64,000 bases of DNA from Campylobacteraceae bacterium (GTDB taxonomy: Bacteria > Campylobacterota > Campylobacteria > Campylobacterales > Campylobacteraceae). Shown here one piece after another: positions 36,389 to 47,026 of this stretch (the first letter of the stretch is position 1; each line of letters opens with the position of its first letter). Location of the stretch: NCBI GenBank assembly GCA_031268335.1, contig JAIRXG010000006.1:1-64000 (forward strand). The letters are read 5' to 3'. The position numbers were made by a program, and so were the translations under genes. Below the pieces are notes generated by a model. The model made no database searches and had not been told where the DNA came from. It saw only the letters and a list, made by a program, of their open reading frames with translations.

Positions 36389-37915
36389 TTGGAATATTTG
36401 TTGATTTTTGCAGTTATTTTTCCGGCATTTGCAGGATTTTTAGGCTTTATGGTTAATAAAGACAGCATAAAAATTTACGGCATAGTCGCAACCTTTTTGG
36501 AGCTTATTTTTACTCTTATATTATGGGGGCTTTTTGATAATTCGCTCGGCGGATTTCAAATGTTGACAAGTATTCCTATTATTCCAAAATTTGGTATAAA
36601 TTTTATTTTTGGAGTAGACGGCATATCGCTTTTTTTAGTAATTTTGAGCGCGTTCATAACTTTTATCGCTCTAATAGGTCTTGGGGATATGCAAAATATA
36701 AAAAATCTCATTATATCGGTACTATTTTTAGAGATGACGATGGTAGGCGTATTTTTAAGCCTTGATATGATAATTTTTTATCTTTTTTGGGAATTGTCGC
36801 TTGTGCCGATGTTGTATATCATAGGCGCGTGGGGCGCTGATAAACGCATATATGCCGCTGTTAAGTTCTTTTTATATACATTTGCAGGTTCCGTGCTGAT
36901 GTTAGTGGGAATACTATATTTTGCTTACATGTATTATGTATCGTCAGGCGGAATTTGGAGTTTTTCATTTATAGATTGGCAGACGTTAAAAATCCCATTT
37001 GACATTCAACTTTGGCTATTTGGCGCATTTTTCTTAGGTTTTGCCATAAAAGTTCCAATGTTCCCATTTCACACATGGCTTCCATATGCGCATGGACAAG
37101 CGCCTACCATAGGTTCTGTAATACTTGCCGCCGTATTGCTCAAAATGGGGACTTACGGATTTGTGAGATTTTTATTGCCGTTGTTTCCTGATGCTGTTGT
37201 GCATTTTTTGACGCCTATCGCAGTTTTATCGGTCATAATGGTCATATATGCGGCTTTGGTTGCATTCGCACAAAATGATATGAAGCAAGTTATAGCGTAC
37301 AGCTCAATATCGCATATGGGCGTTATTATTTTAGGCACATTTGCTTTAAATGTGGAGGGCGTAAGCGGTTCTATATTTTTTATGATAAGCCACGGAATAG
37401 TTAGCGGGGCTTTGTTTATGTTGGTAGGCGTGATATACGATAGACGTCACACAAAGCTTATGAGCGAATTTGGCGGACTTGCTTCGGTTATGCCTTTATA
37501 CGCCGCTATTTTTGCCGTTATTATGATGGGTAGCGTGGGGCTTCCTCTTACGATAGGATTTGTCGGCGAGTTTTTATCTTTGGCGGGATTTTATAAAGTA
37601 AATTGGCTTTTGACCGCATTTGGAGGATGCGGCATAATTTTGGGCGCGATTTACATGTTAAAACTTTATAGAAAATCATTTTTCGGCATAGTAATAAAAA
37701 AAGAAAATAAAGGGTTGAAAGATTTGTATACTCGCGAGATTTGCGCGCTTGTTCCGATGGCATTGTTAGTGATAATCTTAGGAGTTTATCCAAAACCTTT
37801 GCTATCCTCAATAGAAAAAAGCGTTAAAAATACTATAGAAACCATGCATAATAATGCCGAAAAATACGAGACAAAATCGTTTTTGGAAAAAGTCAGCAGT
37901 AAAGGGGATAAATAA
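36389..37915 (+). CDS. nuoM: Complex I subunit NuoM (antiporter-like)
   Basis: A 508-residue antiporter-like subunit. It starts with TTG at 36389 after AAGGAG, 9 nt downstream of nuoL. Key family segments are FYLFWELSLVPMLYIIGAWG, AIKVPMFPFHTWLPYAHGQAPTIGSVILAAVLLKMGTYGF and NDMKQVIAYSSISHMGVIILG. Its stop overlaps the nuoN start by 1 nt. Confidence 0.95.
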   Translation: MEYLLIFAVIFPAFAGFLGFMVNKDSIKIYGIVATFLELIFTLILWGLFDNSLGGFQMLTSIPIIPKFGINFIFGVDGISLFLVILSAFITFIALIGLGDMQNIKNLIISVLFLEMTMVGVFLSLDMIIFYLFWELSLVPMLYIIGAWGADKRIYAAVKFFLYTFAGSVLMLVGILYFAYMYYVSSGGIWSFSFIDWQTLKIPFDIQLWLFGAFFLGFAIKVPMFPFHTWLPYAHGQAPTIGSVILAAVLLKMGTYGFVRFLLPLFPDAVVHFLTPIAVLSVIMVIYAALVAFAQNDMKQVIAYSSISHMGVIILGTFALNVEGVSGSIFFMISHGIVSGALFMLVGVIYDRRHTKLMSEFGGLASVMPLYAAIFAVIMMGSVGLPLTIGFVGEFLSLAGFYKVNWLLTAFGGCGIILGAIYMLKLYRKSFFGIVIKKENKGLKDLYTREICALVPMALLVIILGVYPKPLLSSIEKSVKNTIETMHNNAEKYETKSFLEKVSSKGDK

Positions 37916-39381
37916 TGGAAAATTTAGCGTTTGAAAATTTAAACTTATCCGTGTTGACTCCTATGATAATTTTATCTTCGGGCGCGCTTGGTATTATCTG
38001 CATAGATATAGTTAAAAGCGGGCTTTCGAGAAGTTTTTACGCTATGCTTAGCATACTTTTTTTAGTTATGAGCTTAGCTTTTGTCATTATTTCCGACACA
38101 AATGTGTATGGATTTTTTAATATGATAGTAGTAGACGGGATAGCAAAATTGGCGCAAATAATTATTCTGGTCGCGTCTTTGTTGTTTGCTCCCTTGATTT
38201 TGAGCGGCAAGGAGTTTGACGAGCATAGATTTGCCGAATACTTCGCATTTCTTTTGTTTGCGGTAGTGGGCTTTTTATTTATGGTCTCAACAAATAATTT
38301 GATACTTATATTTGTAGGTCTTGAAACCGCCTCGCTTGCTTTATATACAATGATAGCTATGCATAATAAAAGCAATGCTATCGAAGCCGCTTTGAAGTAT
38401 TTCACAATGGGAGCTCTTTCAAGCGGATTTTTTGCTATGGGCGCAATGATACTTTACGCATTAACTTCAAGTGCGGATATAGATATCATAGTGCAAACGC
38501 TTGCGCAAAAAAACTTTGAACCCATGGCGGCAACGCTCGGCGCTTTAGCGTTTATTTTGGCGTCTTTTGCTTTTAAACTTTCAATAGTGCCTTTTCATAC
38601 ATGGACACCAGACGTTTATGAAGGAAGCAGCGCGGCGCTTGCCGGATACATGTCGGTAGTTCCGAAGACGGCGGGTTTCATAGTAGTAATAAGATTATTT
38701 GAAACGCTTATAGGCGAACAATTAGCATGGGCTAACGATATGCTTTATGTATTAGCCGTAATAACTATGACACTTTCAAATCTTATGGCACTTGTCCAAT
38801 CAGATGTAAAAAGGATGTTGGCGTTTAGCTCCATTTCGCATGTAGGATTTATTTTGTGCGCCGTTTTAGTAAATTCCAAACAGGCAAATGAAGCGATATT
38901 TTTATATTTGACACTATTTATGTTCGTGAATTTCGGCGCATTTACATTGCTATGGATAGCAAGAAATAAAGAAAATCTATATGACGAACGTTATCAGCAT
39001 CCGTATTCTAAATTTTCCGGTATGATAAAAGTAGCCCCCATAGGCGCTGTGATTATGGCTTTATTTATGCTCTCATTAGCCGGTATTCCGCCGTTTTCTG
39101 TATTTTGGGGAAAGATATATATCATGAGTGTCGCCATACAAGAAGGCTTTATTATTTTAGCCATAATAATGGCTTTGAATAGCGCAATAGCGATATATTA
39201 TTATTTGAAATTGATAGTTTTTATGTTTTTAAAAGAGCCTTTACAAGCAAACGGCACTGTTTATATAGAAAATGCTTCAAGACCGCTTATGGTTATTGTC
39301 GGTATAGCGGCAATTACTGCGGTAGCAGCTATGTTTTTTGTAGAGCCTATAATAACAGCGATAGATTACTATTTGTACTAA
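37915..39381 (+). CDS. nuoN: Complex I subunit NuoN (antiporter-like)
   Basis: A 488-residue antiporter-like subunit and last gene of the nuo operon. Motifs are FVGLETASLALYTMIAMH, ALKYFTMGALSSGFFAMGAM, SIVPFHTWTPDVYEGSSAALAGYMSVVPKTAGF and SDVKRMLAFSSISHVGFIL. No clear terminator was found in the following 100 nt. Confidence 0.95.
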   Translation: MENLAFENLNLSVLTPMIILSSGALGIICIDIVKSGLSRSFYAMLSILFLVMSLAFVIISDTNVYGFFNMIVVDGIAKLAQIIILVASLLFAPLILSGKEFDEHRFAEYFAFLLFAVVGFLFMVSTNNLILIFVGLETASLALYTMIAMHNKSNAIEAALKYFTMGALSSGFFAMGAMILYALTSSADIDIIVQTLAQKNFEPMAATLGALAFILASFAFKLSIVPFHTWTPDVYEGSSAALAGYMSVVPKTAGFIVVIRLFETLIGEQLAWANDMLYVLAVITMTLSNLMALVQSDVKRMLAFSSISHVGFILCAVLVNSKQANEAIFLYLTLFMFVNFGAFTLLWIARNKENLYDERYQHPYSKFSGMIKVAPIGAVIMALFMLSLAGIPPFSVFWGKIYIMSVAIQEGFIILAIIMALNSAIAIYYYLKLIVFMFLKEPLQANGTVYIENASRPLMVIVGIAAITAVAAMFFVEPIITAIDYYLY

Positions 39382-40279
39382 GTTTAGTATTTGATACAAA
39401 AATATAGAAATGCAAAATGGTTTAAAGCGCAATATCTATCGAAAAAAATTAACAATAAAACGAGTGTACATGTAAGTCGCAAAGATACACTCTCATCAAT
39501 GCATAACTTCAAAAGAGATTGAACCTAAAGCGCATAAAAAAGTAATATTTTGAGAATAAAAGGGCAAAACGAGACTTTAAATATTTTAAAAAATTTTGTA
39601 AATAAGCATACCAATAATTGTTCCATGCTTAAGATTTTACAAGAGATATTCAGTCAAAAACATTTGAATATCGTAAAAAGGATCGTGATAAAAAATAAAC
39701 TTAAAATCATTTATTTTTTGATGTTTTGATGATGTTGGTAGAAGCTTGAAAGAAAATAAATACTGTGCAAAGTTTTGCATTTAAAAAATCAAAGATATTA
39801 CGAATTATATAAATAACTAAATCAAAAGATTTATCGACTTAAGTATACATTTGATGAGTATTAAAAACAAGCCCATCCGTGCCTTTTTATATTATTGAAT
39901 TTACAAGAGACAATTTATTTTTGTTGGATTTAATGCTCATCGTTTTTAAATACTCGTTGGTTGTTAAAGCTTATATGATAAAACAAGGAATGCTCATGTT
40001 AATTTTTGAAAGTTTATTACAGGGATTTAAATGAAAAGAAGAATATAAAAAACCGTCATGCAACTAAAATAAAAAATGGGTAATTTTACTAATAAATCAA
40101 TATATTAAAAAGTGTGATAGATTGGAATGTTGGAGAGATAAAATTTTAATATGTAAAAAGATTAAAATAAAAAAACTTGGATGAAAATATATAAAAACAA
40201 CATAGTAATTTAGATAGTGTAGATTTTGAAAAATTGCTATTAATTTTTAGTGAAATCATAATTAAAACAGATAATAAAT
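39382..40279. other. AT-rich gap after nuoN, probably decayed sequence
   Basis: About 900 nt without a supported gene. Short open pieces are interrupted by many stops and none gives a recognised family. One TACATGTA is at 39467. The gap ends in a truncated lipoprotein gene, so some of it may be its lost 5' part, but I could not trace it. Confidence 0.5.
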
Positions 40280-40549
40280 TTGGAATTACAAATAGGCAAA
40301 TATCTAATGTTTATTTATAAGTTGTCATGTGGTAATTACAATGTTTATTCTTTGACTACTACTTATTTAGTAAGTTGGGGGTTTGACAATGCCGTTTATT
40401 TGAGTTATTTGCATTTAGTGGTTTATCAAAACGGCAAAAGAGCAGGAGAAGCGCTTTACGATGTAAAAGGCGGTTGGGCGTCAAAAATAAGCAAGTATAC
40501 AAAAGCCAAAGAGACTGTTGTAAATTTAGTCAGTCAACTATATCTTTAA
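40280..40549 (+). pseudogene. C-terminal remnant of a Sbal_3080-like lipoprotein
   Basis: An 89-codon frame with no signal peptide, lipobox or ribosome site. From about residue 30 it reads SWGFDNAVYLSYLHLVVYQN, then GKRAGEALYDVKGGWASKIS, then KYTKAKETVVNLVSQLYL. This resembles the C-terminal half of small Sbal_3080-type lipoproteins (tryptophan-aspartate strand, 'vY.nGk..geA.YD...G', 'kIkeLV.qLfp'). The N-terminal half is missing, so it is most likely a truncated pseudogene. The family match is from memory. Confidence 0.5.
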
Positions 40550-40550
40550 A

Positions 40551-40580
40551 ATATTATGCGCTTTAAAAAGCGCATAATAT
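40551..40580. terminator. Bidirectional hairpin terminator
   Basis: A perfect 30-nt inverted repeat with arms of 14 nt (ATATTATGCGCTTT and its complement) and a 2-nt centre. It lies between convergent genes, directly after the 40280 remnant and 3 nt from the fabG stop. No long T run follows either arm, so it may act by blocking or protecting ends. Confidence 0.65.
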
Positions 40581-40583
40581 ACC

Positions 40584-41327
40584 CTACATGTAAATGCCGC
40601 CGTTTACCTTCAATGTTTCTCCCGTTATGTAACTTGCATTGTCGCTTAGTAAAAATGCAACTGCATTGGCAACATCTTTTGGAGTACCAAATCTTTTAAG
40701 CGGTATTTTTTCCACAAAAGATGTTTTTATCTCATCACTCAATTTGTCCGTCATATCTGTTGCGATAAAACCGGGGGTTATCGTATTGTAACGGATGTTT
40801 CTGGATGCCGCTTCTTGCGCAAAACTCTTTGTCATCGCGATAACGCCGCCCTTGCTCGCCGAGTAATTTACTTGACCGACATTGCCGGTTTCGCCGACAA
40901 TAGAAGCGATGTTTACAACGCTTCCAAAACGCTGTTTGCTCATGGTCTTTAAAGCCTCTCTACACCCTATAAATACGCCGGTTAAATTCACATCAATTAC
41001 CGATGAGAAATCTTCTTTTTTCATACGAAGAGCCAATTTGTCATTCGTTATGCCCGCATTGTTTACAAGATACGAAAGTTCCCCGTCGCTTTCAATGATA
41101 GTTTTGATGCCGTTTATAAACGCTTCTTCGTCAGCTGCGTCAAAACCAATAACAGCCGCTTTGCCGCCATCTTTTTCTATTAAAGCTTGAAGTTCGTCCG
41201 CCGCATTCGGATTTGAACGATAATTTATCCAAACTTTTAAATTAAACTTTGAGAGCGTAATAGCTATCTCTCTTCCTATGCCTCTTGCAGCGCCCGTAAT
41301 CAAAACATTTTTTCCGCTGAATGTCAT
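40584..41327 (-). CDS. fabG: 3-oxoacyl-ACP reductase FabG
   Basis: A 247-residue NAD(P)H-dependent short-chain reductase that reduces beta-ketoacyl-ACP in fatty-acid elongation. Motifs are VLITGAARGIGREIA, NNAG, a catalytic Ser in INIASIVG-type SVVNIASIVGETG, YSASKGG, and PGFIATDMTD. The ATG at 41327 follows AAAGGAAAACGA, so I prefer it over a TTG 18 nt upstream. It is 14 nt downstream of gpmI and its last codons form a TACATGTAG. The C. jejuni pgm-fabG pair has the same order (recalled). Confidence 0.93.
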   Translation of the reverse strand: MTFSGKNVLITGAARGIGREIAITLSKFNLKVWINYRSNPNAADELQALIEKDGGKAAVIGFDAADEEAFINGIKTIIESDGELSYLVNNAGITNDKLALRMKKEDFSSVIDVNLTGVFIGCREALKTMSKQRFGSVVNIASIVGETGNVGQVNYSASKGGVIAMTKSFAQEAASRNIRYNTITPGFIATDMTDKLSDEIKTSFVEKIPLKRFGTPKDVANAVAFLLSDNASYITGETLKVNGGIYM

Positions 41328-41341
41328 TTCGTTTTCCTTTG

Positions 41342-42820
41342 TCAAAATAGTGCTTCATCCATAACTTTAGGTTTTTCAAGTCCCATAAGTTTTAAAATAG
41401 TTGCGGCGATATTACTAAGAGAACCGTTTTTTAGCTCCTTTACCTCGTCTGCATCCACAAAGCAAAAAACATCAAAAGTCGTGTGATTTGTGAGAGGTAA
41501 ATTATTTTTATCTTTCATATCTTCGCAATTACCATGGTCGCTTGTCAGTACAAATTTGTAATTTTTCTCTTTAGCTTTTTTATAAATTTTTCCTATTTGT
41601 TCGTCTATCGTCTCAACCGCTTTTATAGCCGCTTCATAATTTCCCGTATGTCCTACCATGTCGCCGTTTGCAAAATTTACAACGATAAAACCATACTCCT
41701 CATCCATCGCTTTCAAAACGGCGTTAGCTACTTCTTTTGCGCTCATTTGTGGTTTTAGGTCATATGTTTGAACTTTTGGGCTTGGTATCAAAACCCTTGT
41801 TTCTCCCGCAACCAAAGCCTCTTTTCCGCCATTAAAAAAGAAAGTTACATGTGCGTATTTTTCAGTTTCTGCTGTGTGAAATTGCGAAATATTAGCGTTT
41901 GAAATAATTTCACAAAGCGTTTCGGTCGGATTTTCGGATGGAAAAAGAACCGGATAAGGAAAAGTTTTATCATATTCGCACATCGTAATTATATTAACAT
42001 CTTTTTTTTCTCTTTCAAAGAAATCAAACTCTTTTTCGCCGAACGCTTTTACAATTTGGCGCATTCTGTCATTTCTAAAGTTCGCGAACAATACTCCATC
42101 TCCGTTTTTTATTCCATCAAAATCCATAAACGCTGTTGGTTCTAAAAATTCGTCCGTTATACCTTCATCATACATGTAGCGTACATACTCTATAGGTAAA
42201 AGGTCTGTTTTTATCTGGGCTTTTGCGATTACGTTATAGGCTTTTTGTATTCTATCCCACCTGTTGTCTCTATCCATGGTAAAAAAACGTCCGCTTATTG
42301 TTGAAAGTTTAATATTTTCATCACAAATATCAAGTAAGTCTTGCAAAAAACCTGTCGCAGAAATCGGACTTACATCACGTCCGTCCGTTATGGCGTGCAT
42401 GTATACTCTTTTTTTAGCCTCTGCCGCAATTTTAGCCAAAGCTTTGATATGATTGATGTGAGAATGTACGCCTCCGTCGCTTGCAAGCGCTATTATGTGT
42501 ATATCTTCGGATTTTGCTAAAAATTCATTCAAATCATTATTGTTTTTAAGCGATTTATTTTCTATGGCCATTGAGATTTTAACAAGGTTTTGGTATAAAA
42601 CTCTGCCGCTTCCTATACACATGTGACCCACTTCGCTGTTGCCCATTTGACCTTCGGGCAACCCCACGGCAAGTCCGGAAGTTTTTAAAAGTGTGTAAGG
42701 CACCTTTTCAAACAACATGTCGTAAGTTGGTTTTTTAGCGGCATCAAAAGCATTAAAATTGCTATGTTTGTTATATCCTATGCCGTCTGTTATGATTAAA
42801 ATGGTTTTATTAAATTTCAT
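41342..42820 (-). CDS. gpmI: 2,3-bisphosphoglycerate-independent phosphoglycerate mutase
   Basis: A 492-residue cytoplasmic enzyme interconverting 3- and 2-phosphoglycerate in glycolysis/gluconeogenesis. It has the metal-site motifs ILIITDGIGYN, MGNSEVGH (phosphoserine position), HAITDGRDVSP, GDMVGHTGNYEAAIKAVE and LTSDHGNCEDM. It starts at 42820 with a weak AGGA upstream and forms an operon with fabG. Length agrees with the family (about 490-510). Confidence 0.95.
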   Translation of the reverse strand: MKFNKTILIITDGIGYNKHSNFNAFDAAKKPTYDMLFEKVPYTLLKTSGLAVGLPEGQMGNSEVGHMCIGSGRVLYQNLVKISMAIENKSLKNNNDLNEFLAKSEDIHIIALASDGGVHSHINHIKALAKIAAEAKKRVYMHAITDGRDVSPISATGFLQDLLDICDENIKLSTISGRFFTMDRDNRWDRIQKAYNVIAKAQIKTDLLPIEYVRYMYDEGITDEFLEPTAFMDFDGIKNGDGVLFANFRNDRMRQIVKAFGEKEFDFFEREKKDVNIITMCEYDKTFPYPVLFPSENPTETLCEIISNANISQFHTAETEKYAHVTFFFNGGKEALVAGETRVLIPSPKVQTYDLKPQMSAKEVANAVLKAMDEEYGFIVVNFANGDMVGHTGNYEAAIKAVETIDEQIGKIYKKAKEKNYKFVLTSDHGNCEDMKDKNNLPLTNHTTFDVFCFVDADEVKELKNGSLSNIAATILKLMGLEKPKVMDEALF

Positions 42821-43139
42821 AACTTTATAATCCTAATTTTATGCGCAATAATACTATATGGTTGCTAAAAGCTAAGTAATATCTTTACATATATTATCAT
42901 TAAAAAAAGTAACGAAAAACTTTTTAAAATCCGAATAATTATAAACTTTTGTCACATGTAAAAAATGCTTAGCAGCGCAGGTTTTGATTTATAAAAAAAC
43001 AACTTTAAAACATTATTTGTAAAAATTTATTTTTTTTGATTTTTAGGTAAAATTATACAATATTGTAATAAAATATTTTTCAAATTTTATAGACTTTTTA
43101 AAAAGCAGACTGCTTGTAAAAAACAATTTTGGAGTCCAA
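42821..43139. other. Divergent intergenic region gpmI/mraY
   Basis: AT-rich spacer of 319 nt between divergent genes. It should contain both promoters: TATACAAT near 43054-43061 is a candidate -10 for mraY, and no clear gpmI box was picked. It holds one CACATGTAA (near 42953). Confidence 0.4.
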
Positions 43140-44204
43140 ATGCTTTATTGGTTTTATAGACACGCCGGAATTAATCTCTTTCAATATATCACCTTGCGCG
43201 CTTCGGTAGCGTTTTTTTTAGCTTTTATTTTCACCGTTTGGATTATGCCGCATTTTGTTAGGTGGGCAAAAAATCGTAAAGCATCGCAACCTATCTACGA
43301 ACTTGCTCCAAGTAACCACAAATCAAAAAACAATACTCCAACTATGGGCGGACTTGTGTTTATAAGCGCGACTTTGCTTACAACTTTGCTTTGCGCTAAA
43401 CTTAACAATATATTCATAGTAGGCGGAATTTTGACGTTAGGGCTCTTTGGAGTTATCGGTTTAAAAGACGATTTGTCAAAAATTTTGGGCAAAAGAAATG
43501 AAGCCGGATTGAAAGCAAGACATAAATTTATAATGCAGTGTTCGGCGGCGGCGATTATAGGCGGAGTTATTTACTTTGCCTCAAATATCAGCACAACTTT
43601 ATACATTCCTTTTTATAAATATCCGCTGTTTGATTTAACATACTTTTCTATTCTTTTTTGGATGCTCGTTATGGTTTCAGCTTCAAATGCCGTTAATTTA
43701 ACAGACGGCTTAGACGGGCTTGCCACAGTACCCTCCATGTTTTCTTTGATAACAATAGGTATATTTGTGTATGCGAGCGGACATGCCACTATCGCTACAT
43801 ATTTATTGTTGCCGAAAATTTCCGGTTCAAGCGAAGTTTTGATAATGGTAGGCGCACTCATAGGCTCTTTAGTCGGATTTTTATGGTACAACTGCCACCC
43901 GGCGCAAGTTTTTATGGGAGACAGCGGAAGCCTTAGCGTAGGAGCATTTATAGGATATTCGGCGATAATATCTAAAAATGAGTTTTTGCTGATTTTCGTA
44001 GGATTTGTTTTTGTTATGGAGACAATTTCGGTTATATTGCAGGTAGGAAGTTTTAAAACACGCAAAAAAAGAATGTTTCTTATGGCGCCCATACATCACC
44101 ACTTTGAGATAAAAGGGTGGGCGGAAAATAAAATTATCGTGCGTTTTTGGATAATAGCCCTTTTATCAAATTTTATAGCGCTCACAGCTCTTAAAATACG
44201 ATGA
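43140..44204 (+). CDS. mraY: Phospho-N-acetylmuramoyl-pentapeptide-transferase MraY
   Basis: A 354-residue inner-membrane enzyme making lipid I from UDP-MurNAc-pentapeptide and undecaprenyl phosphate. About ten helices. Conserved loops are TPTMGGLVF, the DDLSK catalytic aspartate pair, [13 protein letters not shown] (Asp), GDSGSL and APIHHHFE. It overlaps murD by 4 nt. Confidence 0.96.
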   Translation: MLYWFYRHAGINLFQYITLRASVAFFLAFIFTVWIMPHFVRWAKNRKASQPIYELAPSNHKSKNNTPTMGGLVFISATLLTTLLCAKLNNIFIVGGILTLGLFGVIGLKDDLSKILGKRNEAGLKARHKFIMQCSAAAIIGGVIYFASNISTTLYIPFYKYPLFDLTYFSILFWMLVMVSASNAVNLTDGLDGLATVPSMFSLITIGIFVYASGHATIATYLLLPKISGSSEVLIMVGALIGSLVGFLWYNCHPAQVFMGDSGSLSVGAFIGYSAIISKNEFLLIFVGFVFVMETISVILQVGSFKTRKKRMFLMAPIHHHFEIKGWAENKIIVRFWIIALLSNFIALTALKIR

Positions 44205-45397
44205 AAATTTCACTGTTTGGGCATGGCGTTACCACCAAAGCCATTGCTAAAAAATTTGCGCCGAATTGCTCTATATATGACGACAAATTCAAAGAAAATT
44301 CACAAGACGAGTTTGGCAATAAACTCCTTACATGTAGCGAATACGACCCAAATACAAGCGATATTGATATACCAAGTCCGGGTTTTCCGCCAAGCCACGA
44401 ATTAATCAAAAAAGCTCAACATTTGACAAGCGAGTATGATTTTTTTGACATGAGCGCGTCTGTTTGGATAAGCGGCACAAACGGCAAAACCACAACAACG
44501 CAAATGCTAAAACATTTGTTGGCATTACGAGGAGCAGTTGAGGGCGGAAATATCGGTAATCCGCTTGCCAATTTAGATAAAAATGCACCTTTGTGGATAC
44601 TTGAAACAAGTTCTTTTACGCTTCATTATACAAATCGCGCCGTACCGGATATATATCTTTTACTGCCGATTCGTCCGGATCATATAAGTTGGCATGGAAG
44701 TTTTGAAGAGTATGAAAAGGCAAAATTAAAGCCTCTTTCAATGATGAGAGAAGGAAGCGTTGCGGTAGTGCCCGGCGAATATGCTAAATTCAAATCGGAC
44801 GCAATGCTTATAGGCTATGAAAACTCGTCGGATTTATCGCAAAAAATGGGCATAGATATATCAAAAATAACTGTTAAAGAGCCTTTTTTATTAGATGCTC
44901 TTTTGGCTTTAAGCGCAACAAAGATACTTTTTGACGAGGTTGATATAGAGAAAATAAATGACTTTAAGATAGATAAACATAAATTGGAAGAGTTTTGCGA
45001 TAAGCGCGGCAGACTTTGGGTAAATGACACAAAAGGCACAAATGTAGATGCAACCATAGAAGCTTTGAAACGATATAAAGACAAAAGAATTTTGATAGTG
45101 CTTGGCGGAGATGACAAAGGCGTTGATTTGACGCGATTTTTTGAGTTTATGAAAACTTATAACATGGAAATTTTCGCTATCGGCAGCAACGCTCAAAAAA
45201 TCATGAGTTTTTCAAAAAAGATAGATAAAATTGCGCATGAGTGCAAAACTCTGGATGTCGCGGTACGCGAAATGGACAGACTGATGGATAAAAATAGCGT
45301 TGGACTTTTGTCGCCTGCTGCCGCGAGTTTGGATCAATTTAGCTCTTATATAGAGCGCGGCGAACTTTTCATCTCATTAGTAAAAGCTTTGAGTTAA
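44201..45397 (+). CDS. murD: UDP-N-acetylmuramoyl-alanine-D-glutamate ligase MurD
   Basis: A 398-residue cytoplasmic ligase, somewhat shorter than E. coli MurD (438). It has the P-loop [13 protein letters not shown] at about residues 90-102, [12 protein letters not shown], a lysine-bearing YEKAKL segment, [17 protein letters not shown] and [19 protein letters not shown]. It overlaps mraY (ATGA), so the two are coupled in peptidoglycan synthesis. A TACATGTA lies at 44329. Confidence 0.95.
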   Translation: MKISLFGHGVTTKAIAKKFAPNCSIYDDKFKENSQDEFGNKLLTCSEYDPNTSDIDIPSPGFPPSHELIKKAQHLTSEYDFFDMSASVWISGTNGKTTTTQMLKHLLALRGAVEGGNIGNPLANLDKNAPLWILETSSFTLHYTNRAVPDIYLLLPIRPDHISWHGSFEEYEKAKLKPLSMMREGSVAVVPGEYAKFKSDAMLIGYENSSDLSQKMGIDISKITVKEPFLLDALLALSATKILFDEVDIEKINDFKIDKHKLEEFCDKRGRLWVNDTKGTNVDATIEALKRYKDKRILIVLGGDDKGVDLTRFFEFMKTYNMEIFAIGSNAQKIMSFSKKIDKIAHECKTLDVAVREMDRLMDKNSVGLLSPAAASLDQFSSYIERGELFISLVKALS

Positions 45398-45570
45398 GTA
45401 ATTTTTCAATTGCAAAGAGTTTTGCAAAATAGTAGTTTTGCCTACATGTATAAATTTATATCACAAAAAGTTTTGCATACTCACCTTTTACATATGGCAA
45501 TATTTTTAAACATAATAGTTCTAAAGATAGCAAGACCAAGGCTATAAAGCAAATATTAAAGTTTAGTAGG

Positions 45571-45576
45571 TATAAT
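45571..45576 (+). promoter_or_regulatory. -10 box of tRNA-Phe
   Basis: TATAAT in GTAGGTATAATTTC, 19 nt before the 5' end of the tRNA gene. Confidence 0.6.
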
Positions 45577-45594
45577 TTCACTCTTGTTTTTGGT

Positions 45595-45670
45595 GGTCAG
45601 ATAGCTCAGTCGGTAGAGCAGGAGACTGAAAATCTCCGTGTCGGCGGTTCAATTCCGTCTCTGACCACCA
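45595..45670 (+). tRNA. tRNA-Phe (GAA)
   Basis: A 76-nt cloverleaf with acceptor GGTCAGA/TCTGACC, D-arm GCTCAGTCGGTAGAGC, anticodon GAA at 45628-45630 in a GGAGA/TCTCC stem, and an encoded CCA. Its own TATAAT lies upstream, so it is probably transcribed alone. Confidence 0.96.
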
Positions 45671-46151
45671 CCCTTAAATATTTCAATATGATGTTCTTAA
45701 ATTCTTATTTTTTTCTTACGAAATTTCAAATTTTTACAACTTTTTAATACTCTAAATATGAAGCTATTATCAATGTCGATAATAGATAATTAATACTATC
45801 TATAATATATATTTCCTAAAGATATTCAGCAAAAATAATTTATCAATTTTATTTTTATTTGTTATAAATTATTTCAGAAAATACTGCCATAAATAATTTA
45901 ATTCTAATTTGCAATAAGTTTGCCAATCGCGTAAATTACGGTTGTTTCATCGATGTTTATTTATTGTAAAAATTAAAATATAAAACTTTAATTAAAACAA
46001 AATATGTAAAAATTAAGACTAAAATATAGCGGAAAATTTACGATAAAACTCTTTCTTTTCATAAAATTTACAATTATTTTACACAATTGAAACTTTTTAA
46101 TAGTATAAAATACAGCCTGATAACTGTTGCATGTAAGAGCCAAGGAACAGT
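45671..46151. other. AT-rich intergenic region
   Basis: About 480 very AT-rich nt with no gene. TATAAA at 46104-46109 is a plausible -10 for the membrane protein at 46152. A GCATGTAAG (near 46129) is a degenerate form of the TACATGTA repeat. Confidence 0.45.
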
Positions 46152-46943
46152 ATGAAAAAACTTATTATGGTTTTGAAGATATTATTAATTTTATCAGCGT
46201 TATTGTTGCCGATATTGTCCATAATATATCTTTATAGAAATAGCATCACAGAAAATACCGTCGGTTTTTTGTGGATGTTTCCTGTAGCCTTAGCCTGTCA
46301 TAAATTACGAAAATACAATCGATTATTTTTAGATAGAAGTTTTGGTGTAAAATCCCTACAAGAACTCTCAAAGATAAAAGCAAAAGTTAGAATAGAGATA
46401 TTTGCAGACATATTGCAAAATATTAGTTTTGTACATACAATATTGTTCACAATTATAAGTTTAATGTTTCTTTATGACGGTTCAAAACATAACGGTATAA
46501 TAATATTCGGCATATTTTGCGCCATAGTTTTAAACGCTTTTACTTATTTACTTATACCAAAATATGAAGAATTGTTGATAAGCAGCTTTGGCAACGGATA
46601 TAAAAAGATAGGCAAAGAACTTGTCAAATCTATAAAAAAGCTTTGTCAAAAGAGAGAAAAAAACACCCTTAAAAAAATAATGACGAGTCTGTTTATTATA
46701 TTTGCATTTATAATTTCAATGGGGATATCCATAACCGTAATAACTATGTTTATTTGCGACAAAGAGTATATTTTAGCCATGTTTTTTACAAGTATTACTA
46801 TTATTATGTTTATATCGACATTTGCGGCTGTAATATACTATATATTAAATCTTGCTGTTGAAAAAAAACACGATCTATCTTTTGAAATCATGACTACAGT
46901 GGCTATATGTTTGTATTTTTTCGGCAATAAAGATGACGAGTAA
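46152..46943 (+). CDS. Membrane protein of unknown function
   Basis: A 263-residue protein with about six hydrophobic segments (about residues 5-27, 36-48, 92-115, 120-138, 174-198, 203-232) and basic connecting loops (RKYNRLFLDRSFG, KSIKKLCQKREKNTLKK). The tail is CLYFFGNKDDE. No signal or family is recognised. The ribosome site is AAGGAAC. The next gene follows after 83 nt. Another membrane protein in the AAA unit (52467) also ends in an acidic EDDE, which may be chance. Confidence 0.75.
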   Translation: MKKLIMVLKILLILSALLLPILSIIYLYRNSITENTVGFLWMFPVALACHKLRKYNRLFLDRSFGVKSLQELSKIKAKVRIEIFADILQNISFVHTILFTIISLMFLYDGSKHNGIIIFGIFCAIVLNAFTYLLIPKYEELLISSFGNGYKKIGKELVKSIKKLCQKREKNTLKKIMTSLFIIFAFIISMGISITVITMFICDKEYILAMFFTSITIIMFISTFAAVIYYILNLAVEKKHDLSFEIMTTVAICLYFFGNKDDE

Positions 46944-47026
46944 TTTTTTACGTCTAAAACTGTAACGCTTTGCGGGTTTTTACATTTTTTTATGCTATTC
47001 TAATAAAAAATTTTTGAGGCAAGAAA

